From Oscillospiraceae bacterium (GTDB taxonomy: Bacteria; Bacillota; Clostridia; Oscillospirales; Ruminococcaceae), in assembly GCA_009782665.1 (NCBI GenBank), contig WRIP01000036.1, positions 1 to 9,758 on the forward strand: a stretch of 9,758 bases of DNA, read 5' to 3'. Each line of letters opens with the position of its first letter. Position 1 is the first letter of the stretch. Shown here piece by piece: positions 1-6,026 of this stretch. Under the pieces are notes generated by a model. That model had not been told where the DNA came from. It did not search any database and saw only the letters and a list, made by a program, of their open reading frames with translations. The translations under genes were made by a program, and so were the position numbers.

Positions 1-1659
1 GACCACGCCTTTGATTTCACCCTTCATATCCATAACTCCGAAAGCAGATTGAGGTTGGGTATCGTCCATGACCCGATTTCCATCGGAATCGATGATGTAA
101 CTTCCATCCACATCCTTTGCGGGTCTTGAAGCGTATCTCGGGTAGAGATATCCATCGGGATCACCAGGATAAGCTCCGCGTTCGTCATCATCTCGGCGAC
201 GACCGTTGAGTCTGACGTCATCTAGTACATCTTGGATAGAGGTATCTAGGGTGGTCATGACACGTAATCCGCCACGTGTGAGTAGACGATAGGCATCATC
301 AGTTGTTTTACAACCTTGGAATTCGTATTTGACAAAATCCTCGAGTAGTTCATCGATAACCATGTCTGCAAAATACGGATATATGTTTGTACCGGTTTGG
401 ATAGCTGGAGGACCAGTAAATACCATTCTTGCAGACTCTGACTTGGCTCTGTTCCATTCGTTAGTAGTCAGATAACCCTGCTCATACATCTGGTTGATGA
501 TTGTATCTCTCTGGATACGATTTTCATCTGGATATGAGTAGGGATTGAATGCACCTGGAGCCTTTGTGATGCAGACAATTGCCGCACATTCTGCCACCGA
601 GAGCTGTGAGGTAGTCTTGTCGAAGTAGTAGTTTGCACCAGCTTCAATTCCTGCTACCTGTCCGGAGAGTCGGAAGGTGTTGAGATAACTCTCGAGTATC
701 TGCTCTCGGGAATACTTTTTTTCCATTATTAGAGCTCTATATATTTCCCGAAGCTTACGGAGTGCTCCGTCAAGTCCTTCGGTTTCATCTTCATCGGTAA
801 TGTTCTTGATGAGCTGTTGTGCTAGCGTTGAGCCGCCCTGTGAACCTGAGAACAGGTCAATTCCCGGTACATATGCGTTAACAAACGCGGCGATTGTACG
901 CTTCCAGTCAACACCTTCGTGTTCCCAGAAACGTTGGTCTTCGGAGGCGACTATAGCATTGATGAGATCTGTTGGCATATCGGTATATTTCAGCCAGATA
1001 CGGTTCTCTCCGCCGAATATTCGCTGATACTCTACCCAGTTTTCCTCTCCGTTCTTATCAATTTCCTTTACCATAAGCATAGAGGAATAGGTGAGTTCAA
1101 CATTATATAGGTTGAGGATAAGGTCATCATCCTTTGTGACGTTAATCAGATAGGTGGACCCTAAAATCGCAACGGCACAGCCGGCGATGGTAGCTAAAAT
1201 CATCATTATGAGGATAAAACGCCAGATTATTCCGTAGATGACACCGATAATTCGCACTGCTAGGCTTTTCTTACGAGCCGGTTTTTGGACCACCCTTCGG
1301 TCGTTAGAACTTGGTTTCTTAGAAGGACCGGCGTTATTTTTGACCGGGGGTGCTTTCTTAACCCCTTTTCCGTTGCTCTTGGTGGGAGGCTGTTTGGGTT
1401 GTTCCTTGACCTTATATACCTGACCTTTATCACCATCGCTTCTAAAGACGACCACATCATTGTCTCGGGTAACAAACCGTGCTCCCTCCGACTCTTTGGG
1501 ATCATCTTTAATACGACTATACTTATTTGCTTCCAGTTTATCAAAGAATGCATCGACCTTTTTTTGAGATCTAGCCTTGTCTTCGGTTAATCCGTTCTCA
1601 ATAGTAAGAAAAAAATCATCGCTTTTTTTGTTGGTGTCGGAAACCCGATTATTATCCAT
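1..1659 (-). CDS. Class A penicillin-binding protein (PBP1A-type, GT51 transglycosylase plus transpeptidase), 3' end outside window
   Basis: Bifunctional peptidoglycan synthase that polymerises lipid II and cross-links stem peptides at the outer face of the membrane. The reading frame is open for 553 codons from ATG at 1659 to the window edge. The start is set by a GGAGGG ribosome binding site at 1665-1670. Residues 1-133 are cytoplasmic: an acidic part (1-83), then a Lys/Pro/Asn-rich basic linker (84-133). One membrane anchor lies at about 135-172. The GT51 domain follows, with ASEDQRFWEHEGVDW at 238-252 (catalytic Glu240), GGSTLAQQLIKN at 275-286, RKLREIYRALIMEKKYS at 301-317 and ILESYLNT at 321-328. 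The GLRVMTTLD segment at about 463-471 and AFGVMDMKGEIKGVV at the end mark entry into the transpeptidase domain. The SxxK serine and later motifs would lie outside the window. Gene family is certain from the GT51 motifs; the exact orthologue (ponA/pbpF type) is not. Confidence 0.96.
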   Translation of the reverse strand, partial: MDNNRVSDTNKKSDDFFLTIENGLTEDKARSQKKVDAFFDKLEANKYSRIKDDPKESEGARFVTRDNDVVVFRSDGDKGQVYKVKEQPKQPPTKSNGKGVKKAPPVKNNAGPSKKPSSNDRRVVQKPARKKSLAVRIIGVIYGIIWRFILIMMILATIAGCAVAILGSTYLINVTKDDDLILNLYNVELTYSSMLMVKEIDKNGEENWVEYQRIFGGENRIWLKYTDMPTDLINAIVASEDQRFWEHEGVDWKRTIAAFVNAYVPGIDLFSGSQGGSTLAQQLIKNITDEDETEGLDGALRKLREIYRALIMEKKYSREQILESYLNTFRLSGQVAGIEAGANYYFDKTTSQLSVAECAAIVCITKAPGAFNPYSYPDENRIQRDTIINQMYEQGYLTTNEWNRAKSESARMVFTGPPAIQTGTNIYPYFADMVIDELLEDFVKYEFQGCKTTDDAYRLLTRGGLRVMTTLDTSIQDVLDDVRLNGRRRDDDERGAYPGDPDGYLYPRYASRPAKDVDGSYIIDSDGNRVMDDTQPQSAFGVMDMKGEIKGVV

Positions 1660-1664
1660 CGGAA

Positions 1665-1670
1665 CCCTCC
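1665..1670 (-). promoter_or_regulatory. Ribosome binding site of the penicillin-binding protein
   Basis: Reads GGAGGG on the minus strand, 5 bases before the ATG at 1659. It is the best Shine-Dalgarno site in the window and fixes the start, so the long basic cytoplasmic tail is translated. Confidence 0.85.
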
Positions 1671-1692
1671 GGGAAAAATGATATGTTTATCT

Positions 1693-1701
1693 ATTGTAAC
1701 A
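1693..1701 (-). promoter_or_regulatory. Extended -10 promoter of the penicillin-binding protein gene
   Basis: The minus strand reads TGTTACAAT, an extended -10 element (TGn followed by TACAAT, 5 of 6 matches to TATAAT). No good -35 hexamer is seen at 16-18 bases upstream, as expected for an extended -10 promoter. Transcription would begin near 1686, giving a leader of under 30 bases that contains the GGAGGG site. Call rests on sequence match only. Confidence 0.5.
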
Positions 1702-1756
1702 TGAGTATATGTACCTGTTGTTAACGACCTGAAAAACCAACGTCATTATATCATAA

Positions 1757-1960
1757 CGTCAAATTTTTGTTAACAGTGATATTGAACTCGAAATAATAAC
1801 AGAAAATTTTCATCTTTTGATTGTCTATTCACCAGCTGCAGCTTCGGTATGGATATTGATAAATCTGATTTCAGATGGTAGGCTATACGCAGCGGGAAAA
1901 CAGTGTTTACTAGTACCAGTCATGGTCAAAAACGGTAGTAACCTCGACTTTAGCAGCTAA
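1757..1960 (+). other. Start-less open frame of 67 sense codons plus stop, possible gene remnant or chance
   Basis: The plus frame that contains codon 1757-1759 has no stop between a TAA at 1754-1756 and TAA at 1958-1960. Its translation looks mildly protein-like, with a hydrophobic middle (SPAAASVWILINLISDG, roughly codons 25-41). The only ATG in frame is at 1922, which would leave 12 codons, and a TTG at 1817 has no Shine-Dalgarno sequence before it. It sits 48 bases upstream of the RNA methylase start. It could be an eroded gene, the tail of a decayed protein, or an accidental opening in an untranslated leader. I recognise no family. Confidence 0.15.
1770..1797 (+). promoter_or_regulatory. 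Possible promoter of the two-gene methyltransferase operon
   Basis: TTAACA at 1770-1775 (5 of 6 to TTGACA) is followed after 16 bases by AATAAT at 1792-1797 (5 of 6 to TATAAT). Transcription from here would start near 1804, about 205 bases before the methylase ATG. No better-spaced pair was seen nearer the gene, but the region is AT-rich and such matches arise easily by chance. Confidence 0.3.
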
Positions 1961-1966
1961 AAACCG

Positions 1967-1989
1967 ATTGATATACCGCTATTGATATA
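1967..1989 (+). repeat. Direct repeat ATTGATATA, two copies with a 14-base period
   Basis: Copies at 1967-1975 and 1981-1989, immediately before the ribosome binding site of the RNA methylase (AAAGGAAAG near 1993-2001). A shorter copy, ATTGATA, lies at 1855-1861. This could be a repressor or RNA-binding site near the translation start, or chance in AT-rich DNA. Confidence 0.35.
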
Positions 1990-2008
1990 ACGAAAGGAAA
2001 GCAGGCAA

Positions 2009-3046
2009 ATGGACTACGCGATACTGCTGAGTCAACATCATAACCGAGTCTACTATGAGAGCTCGAAAGCGTTATCGTTAGCAGAGTTTCAGATTGTCTC
2101 AGCCAAACTCAAGTCCGACTGCTCGCAGATTGAGATAAAGAGTATAAGCGGCATCGACTATCTCACCTTTCATACAGCTGAGAGTCTGACCGAGCAGGAT
2201 ATTGAAACTATCTCCCGGCTCTCTTTTGCATTCTCGTTGTATGAACTCCGACCGATAGATTCACAGAATTGGTTGCGACCGATTGAGATGATTAAACTTG
2301 ACTTTGTAGATGAATCAATTGGCAGCATGCTTAAATACACCGGCAAGACCAACGAACTATTCACACGAATGATGATAAACATTGCCTACTTCTCGCTGAA
2401 CCACACCGAGGAGATCAAGCTGTTAGACCCAGTGGCAGGAAAAGGGACTACTCTGTTCGAGGGGTTGGTCAAAGGGTTTGATGTCTACGGTATTGAAATC
2501 GCCGACAAAGTGGTTAATGAATCATATCTGTTCATGAAACGATTTCTCGAAGACGCACGATATAAGTATGAGTATACAAAGCTTCGGGTATCGGGACCCA
2601 ATCGTTCCTTTACTGCTGTAAGACATACCTTTGTAACTGCACCTACTAAAGTTGCCTTTAAGAACCAAGAGACAAAAACTATCGAGTTCATTGCCGGAAA
2701 CTCGCTTTATGCCAATAGCTATCATAAGCGAGGATTTTTCGATATCATCGCAGGTGATCTGCCCTATGGAGTACAGCACGGCAATGTCACCAATGAGAAA
2801 CAGAGTGCTCTTACCCGAAATCCCTATGAACTGCTCAAACACTGCCTGCCGGTCTGGGTTGAGCTACTTAAAGATGGCGGAGTTATAGTGCTAGCATGGA
2901 ACTGCAACACCCTCTCACGCAGCTCGATAACGGAATTATTTAGTGCTAACGGATTAACCCCGATAGAACAGAAAGCATATCTTCAACTGCAACACCGGGT
3001 AGACAGTGCTATCGTCAGGGATGTCATTGTTGCAACAAAGCAATGA
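2009..3046 (+). CDS. Trm11-like (UPF0020/COG1041 type) SAM-dependent RNA methylase
   Basis: Predicted to transfer a methyl group from S-adenosylmethionine to a guanosine N2 in tRNA or another RNA, in the cytoplasm. The Rossmann methylase domain spans about residues 105-345. Motif I is DPVAGKGTTLFEG at 140-152, the acidic ribose-binding loop is YGIEI at 160-164, and the catalytic motif IV is GDLPYGVQHG at 249-258, a D-L-P-Y variant of the N/D-P-P-Y motif seen in Trm11/TrmG10 enzymes. The first 100 residues are not a recognisable full THUMP domain, so how RNA is bound is unclear. The Shine-Dalgarno sequence AAAGGA lies about 10 bases upstream of the ATG. The stop overlaps the next start by ATGA at 3043-3046, implying translational coupling. 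A DNA methylase role is less likely because motif I and the DLPYG motif match the RNA branch and no restriction gene is near. Fold and enzyme class are secure; the exact substrate is inferred. Confidence 0.85.
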   Translation: MDYAILLSQHHNRVYYESSKALSLAEFQIVSAKLKSDCSQIEIKSISGIDYLTFHTAESLTEQDIETISRLSFAFSLYELRPIDSQNWLRPIEMIKLDFVDESIGSMLKYTGKTNELFTRMMINIAYFSLNHTEEIKLLDPVAGKGTTLFEGLVKGFDVYGIEIADKVVNESYLFMKRFLEDARYKYEYTKLRVSGPNRSFTAVRHTFVTAPTKVAFKNQETKTIEFIAGNSLYANSYHKRGFFDIIAGDLPYGVQHGNVTNEKQSALTRNPYELLKHCLPVWVELLKDGGVIVLAWNCNTLSRSSITELFSANGLTPIEQKAYLQLQHRVDSAIVRDVIVATKQ

Positions 3047-3807
3047 CGAAGTATATAGAAGAAAAGAGAACAACTATGACCGACGGTAATATTTTTGACA
3101 ATCAGGAATTCTTTGACCGATACAGGGAACTGCGACAGAATCCCGACAATGCCAACATTTTGATAGAGAAACCGGCTCTCTTTAGCCTTGCACCCGATCT
3201 CAAAGGAAAGGATGTGTTGGATTTAGGTTGCGGCTACGGTGAAAACTGCAGTGAGTTTATGAAACTCGGTGCAGCTACGGTGCTGGGGGTAGATATATCC
3301 GAGAAGATGCTGGCAGTCGCAAAAACAGAGACAGAAGATATTGACTATCTCAGAGCGGACATGAACGACCTGTCGGGTATACCCGGGCATTACGATGTCA
3401 TATTCAGCTCGCTAGCTATCCACTACATCAAACATTTTGACCGACTTTGTGACAGTATATATACATTGCTCAGGGCTGGTGGCTACTTTATCTTTTCGCA
3501 GGAACATCCGCTCACGACTGCCCCACTTATGGGTGTAGAATGGGTCAAGGATGTATCCGGTAAACGTACTCATTATCTGCTGTCTGACTATATGAAGAAT
3601 ACCAAACGAGAAACCGTCTGGTTTGTCGAAGGGGTAGTCAAATATCACAGAAACTTTAGTGAGCTCATCAATTCGCTCATTTCAAGTGGGTTTACCATAG
3701 AAGGGATGCTAGAACCGGTTGTCGACCAACCGACACTCGAGCGATTACCCGTCTATGAGAGTGATCTACATAAACCCAACTTCCTGCTTATTCGCGCAAG
3801 AAAATAG
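3043..3807 (+). CDS. Class I SAM-dependent methyltransferase, substrate unknown
   Basis: A 254-residue Rossmann methyltransferase of the Methyltransf_11/UbiE-BioC-like group that methylates an unknown small molecule or macromolecule. Motif I is VLDLGCGYGENC at 58-69, the ribose-binding acid is Asp84 in GVDIS, motif II/III region is DYLRADMNDL at 101-110, motif IV is YDVIFSSLAIHYI at 117-129 and motif VI is LLRAGGYFIFSQEHPL at 142-157. ATG at 3043 overlaps the upstream stop but has a poor Shine-Dalgarno sequence. An in-frame ATG at 3076 is preceded by AAGAAAAGAG and gives a protein starting MTDGNIFDNQEFF, which fits the usual start of this family better, so the true start may be 3076. Cotranscription with the RNA methylase is very likely. 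No membrane segment or signal peptide. Confidence 0.88.
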   Translation: MTKYIEEKRTTMTDGNIFDNQEFFDRYRELRQNPDNANILIEKPALFSLAPDLKGKDVLDLGCGYGENCSEFMKLGAATVLGVDISEKMLAVAKTETEDIDYLRADMNDLSGIPGHYDVIFSSLAIHYIKHFDRLCDSIYTLLRAGGYFIFSQEHPLTTAPLMGVEWVKDVSGKRTHYLLSDYMKNTKRETVWFVEGVVKYHRNFSELINSLISSGFTIEGMLEPVVDQPTLERLPVYESDLHKPNFLLIRARK

Positions 3808-3859
3808 CGGAGGGAACACCGACAGGAATAAACCCCCTCAAATACCTCAAGGTGTTTTG

Positions 3860-3868
3860 TGGTATAAT
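3860..3868 (+). promoter_or_regulatory. Extended -10 promoter of queH
   Basis: TGG then TATAAT (3863-3868) is a perfect extended -10 element, 38 bases before the queH ATG. No good -35 is present. It is flanked by GGTGTT (3851-3856) and AACACC (3880-3885), an inverted repeat that could be an operator covering the -10. Transcription would begin near 3875. Confidence 0.6.
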
Positions 3869-3906
3869 ATCGGTGGAATAACACCAACTAAACAACGAGA
3901 AACGAT

Positions 3907-4545
3907 ATGCAAAACGACAGTATCAGTTATCATAGACAACTCGGAAGGATCATCGAACAGGTAACGCAAACCGGAGTAAGACCTCGCGTTTTACTCCATT
4001 GTTGTTGTGCTCCCTGTTCGAGCTATGTACTCGACTACCTAACGAGTGTGTTTGATGTCACCTGCTACTACTTTAACCCGAATATCTTCCCGGAGGAAGA
4101 GTATCAAAGACGTCGTGATCAGTTCGACAAACTGTTTTCGTCGACAAAATATCGCAATGATGTATATTTCATGGAAGGTGATTACCAGCCAAATGTGTAC
4201 TATTCGACGGTGAAGGGGTTTGAGCAATGTAAGGAAGGTAAAGACAGGTGTCTGAGATGTTATGCGTTGAGATTGCTGATGACAGCTAAGACTGCCGAAA
4301 AGATGGAGTATGATTACTTCACCACAACCCTTACGGTCAGTCCCCATAAAAATGCAGATGATATCAATCAGGTGGGCTTGATGATATCACAGATGACCGG
4401 AATTAATTGGTTGCCGAGTGATTTCAAAAAATCGAATGGGTTCATAAAGTCGATTGAACTCAGTCGCAACTACGGGCTTTATCGACAGAGTTACTGCGGT
4501 TGCGTATATTCTTTCAGTGAAAGGATGAAGATAGGAGATGAGTAA
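3907..4545 (+). CDS. queH: Epoxyqueuosine reductase QueH (DUF208 family)
   Basis: Catalyses the last step of queuosine synthesis, reducing epoxyqueuosine to queuosine at position 34 of tRNAs with GUN anticodons; it is the non-homologous replacement of the cobalamin-dependent QueG. The 212-residue length is typical. Conserved cysteine motifs are clear: LLHCCCAPCSSYVLDYL at 29-45 (Cys32, 33, 34, 37), DRCLRCYALRL at 113-123 (Cys115, Cys118) and YCGCVYSF at 196-203 (Cys197, Cys199); the N-terminal and middle sets supply the iron-sulphur cluster in this family. Other signatures are YYFNPNIFPEEEYQRR at 54-69, TTTLTVSPHKNADDIN at 139-154 and LPSDFKKSNGF at 169-179. The ribosome binding site is weak (GAGA near 3897-3900). 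The gene overlaps the following membrane protein gene by 8 bases. No other queuosine gene (queC-F, tgt, queA) lies in the window. Confidence 0.96.
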   Translation: MQNDSISYHRQLGRIIEQVTQTGVRPRVLLHCCCAPCSSYVLDYLTSVFDVTCYYFNPNIFPEEEYQRRRDQFDKLFSSTKYRNDVYFMEGDYQPNVYYSTVKGFEQCKEGKDRCLRCYALRLLMTAKTAEKMEYDYFTTTLTVSPHKNADDINQVGLMISQMTGINWLPSDFKKSNGFIKSIELSRNYGLYRQSYCGCVYSFSERMKIGDE

Positions 4546-5215
4546 AACCGGAAGATCTTCCTTTATACTCGGGATTGTGATAGGAATGCTGGTGATAGTT
4601 GTGCTCACCGCACTGGCAGTCGGACTGTTGATGTCGGGGGATATGGTATATCGTATCGAGATAGATGCACTGAACATCGAAGCTGAAAGTGGTTTGGCAA
4701 GAGATATAATACTCAGAAACTACAATGCGGTTATCGCATATTTAAATCCCTTTAACAGCGATAGTTTCAGTATGCCGGATCTCGGTGCGTCGGAGGGAGG
4801 AATCAATCATTTTAAGGATGTAAAGAATATCCTTTGTGGGGTATATATCTTTGGAGCGGTATGCTTTATTTCAATCATCCTGCTCTCGATTTTCTTTAAA
4901 CGACGTATGACCTCCGGGACACTGCTCACGATATCACTGACGATATTCTTATTGCCACTCACTATGATTGTTGCTATCGCTCTGGATTTTGACTCTTTCT
5001 TCATATTATTCCATGAACTGTTCTTTACCAACGACGACTGGATATTTAGTCAGGTCACCGACCCGGTCATAACCATTCTGCCAGCAGAATACTTTATGCA
5101 CTGTGCTATCGTAATAGCGGTTTTCTGGTTATTAGGCAGTGTTTTCTATCTCATACTATCGATAAGAAAGAAGAAAAAGGTGCCTAATCAACCGGTATTC
5201 ATACCGAGATACTAG
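4538..5215 (+). CDS. DUF1461/TIGR01906 family integral membrane protein, function unknown
   Basis: A 225-residue membrane protein with four predicted helices at about 8-32, 98-120, 126-149 and 186-209, and an outward loop of roughly 65 residues between the first two. Family signatures are HFKDVKNIL at 91-99 and FHELFFTNDDWIF at 158-170 followed by DPVITILPAEYF at 175-186. The tail is basic (RKKKK at 210-214), consistent with a cytoplasmic C terminus. The start overlaps the queH stop by 8 bases (ATGAGTAA), with ATAGGAG abutting the ATG and AAGGA at 4521-4525, so translation is probably coupled to queH. The molecular role of this family is not known to me; it is widespread in Bacillota. It converges on the TraX-like gene with only 19 bases between stops. 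Confidence 0.85.
   Translation: MSKTGRSSFILGIVIGMLVIVVLTALAVGLLMSGDMVYRIEIDALNIEAESGLARDIILRNYNAVIAYLNPFNSDSFSMPDLGASEGGINHFKDVKNILCGVYIFGAVCFISIILLSIFFKRRMTSGTLLTISLTIFLLPLTMIVAIALDFDSFFILFHELFFTNDDWIFSQVTDPVITILPAEYFMHCAIVIAVFWLLGSVFYLILSIRKKKKVPNQPVFIPRY
5193..5206. repeat. Small perfect inverted repeat at the convergent gene end
   Basis: CGGTAT and ATACCG separated by TC, just inside the 3' end of the DUF1461 gene and about 30 bases from the stop of the convergent TraX-like gene. It may help stop transcription from both sides, but there is no T-run on either strand, so a terminator is not supported strongly. No better terminator is visible between the two genes. Confidence 0.25.
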
Positions 5216-5234
5216 AACATTTATGCCGTATAGT

Positions 5235-6026
5235 TTACCGCTGTCGAAACATGACCGATATACCGTATATGACCCAGATATGGACCGGGTAGTAGATGTA
5301 GAAGAACCACTTACGGGATTTCCCCTTATTTCCGTTATACATCAACATCAACGGTAAAGCAAAGATCATCATCCACTGGATGTTGTAGAACAGCGTATGA
5401 ATTCCCGCAAACAGTATGGTGCCTATCAATTCCAACAAACAGTAACAGCTATAGAAGATGATTACCGACCGACGTTTTACCGCAAAGAGGCAAAGACCAG
5501 CCCCTAAGATAACCCATGACACACCACCCTCTGTCGTAGTTATAGAAGGAGCCACTGCCTTGATGAACCATAGAACAGTTTCAGGTAGATTGAGTGACAC
5601 AAAAGACCAGACAATGATTATGATGAGAACAGCTAGGTAACTAAACATCATCAGATAGTTCTCGCTTTGGTAGTAGATAGATAACAATTCTAAACAGTAT
5701 GCGATGAGTACTGCTAAAAACAATGTGCCAAAGATATTGTTTTGTACAATACCCTTTGATTTAGTATCAAAACTAAACACCAGTATTTTGGTCAGCTCCA
5801 TTACAACCGACGCAAGATATATGCGTAACAGAAACTGTTTTCGACTGGTTGTATTCTGAAAAGAGTAAGCTAAAGTAAAGATGAATAGGGGAGCGGATAT
5901 TCTGCCGATCATCCTTAGGAAGAAGGGCATGGAAGGAAGCAGATCAGCGATATGATCAATGGTCATGGCGATTGTCGCTATGACCTTTAGTGCGTGAGAT
6001 GATAGTTTTCGTTGCTCAGATTTCAT
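5235..6026 (-). CDS. TraX-family integral membrane protein (putative acyltransferase-like)
   Basis: A 263-residue polytopic membrane protein of the TraX family, named after the F-plasmid protein needed for N-acetylation of pilin. Signatures are LSSHALKVIATIAMTIDHIADLL at 8-30 (Asp24-His25), RMIGRISAPLFIFTLAYSF at 38-56, LPLMLMYNGNKG at 224-235 and FFYIYYPVHIWVIYG at 241-255. These are the end motifs of the family. About eight hydrophobic segments are apparent. The start at 6026 lies 11 bases inside the end of the GH13 gene, with GGAG about 11 bases upstream, so the two are cotranscribed and probably translationally coupled. No conjugation genes are near, so a role in pilin acetylation here is unlikely. 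By family resemblance to membrane acyltransferases it may acylate a cell-surface glycan or other envelope molecule; that is inference. Confidence 0.88.
   Translation of the reverse strand: MKSEQRKLSSHALKVIATIAMTIDHIADLLPSMPFFLRMIGRISAPLFIFTLAYSFQNTTSRKQFLLRIYLASVVMELTKILVFSFDTKSKGIVQNNIFGTLFLAVLIAYCLELLSIYYQSENYLMMFSYLAVLIIIIVWSFVSLNLPETVLWFIKAVAPSITTTEGGVSWVILGAGLCLFAVKRRSVIIFYSCYCLLELIGTILFAGIHTLFYNIQWMMIFALPLMLMYNGNKGKSRKWFFYIYYPVHIWVIYGISVMFRQR

Larger units (their letters stand above)
1660..2008. other. Divergent intergenic region of about 350 bases
   Basis: Lies between the divergent penicillin-binding protein and RNA methylase genes. It holds the extended -10 promoter at 1693-1701 (minus), a possible plus-strand promoter at 1770-1797, two short perfect inverted repeats (ATCTGA/TCAGAT at 1863-1876 and TTTAGC/GCTAAA at 1949-1961), a direct repeat of ATTGATATA at 1967-1975 and 1981-1989, and an open frame at 1757-1960 without a usable start codon. 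If the plus promoter is real, the methylase mRNA has a leader of about 200 bases. I do not recognise any known riboswitch or small RNA here. Confidence 0.6.

Noticed and set aside
1285..1590. A plus-strand open frame of about 100 codons opposite the penicillin-binding protein tail
   Set aside because: It lies entirely antisense to a well-supported coding region, has no ribosome binding site, and its openness follows from the codon composition of the basic linker.
1849..1881. A 10-codon leader peptide (ATG at 1849, stop TAG at 1879)
   Set aside because: There is no Shine-Dalgarno sequence before the ATG and the codons show no run of a regulatory amino acid; it overlaps the hairpin at 1863-1876 by chance.
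2009..3807. The two methyltransferases as part of a restriction-modification or other defence system
   Set aside because: The first has the RNA-methylase form of motif I and DLPYG; the second is a UbiE-like enzyme. No nuclease, helicase or specificity gene is nearby, and both neighbours are housekeeping genes.
3808..3906. A preQ1-type riboswitch before queH (GAGGG/CCCTC stem followed by an A-rich tail)
   Set aside because: The loop of 20 bases is too long and lacks the conserved core of a preQ1-I aptamer, and the stem lies upstream of the likely -10 at 3863-3868, so it would not be in the queH mRNA. QueH also acts after preQ1.
5235..6026. TraX as evidence of an integrated conjugative element
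   Set aside because: No relaxase, type IV secretion, integrase or attachment repeats are visible. TraX-like genes are common on chromosomes of Bacillota.
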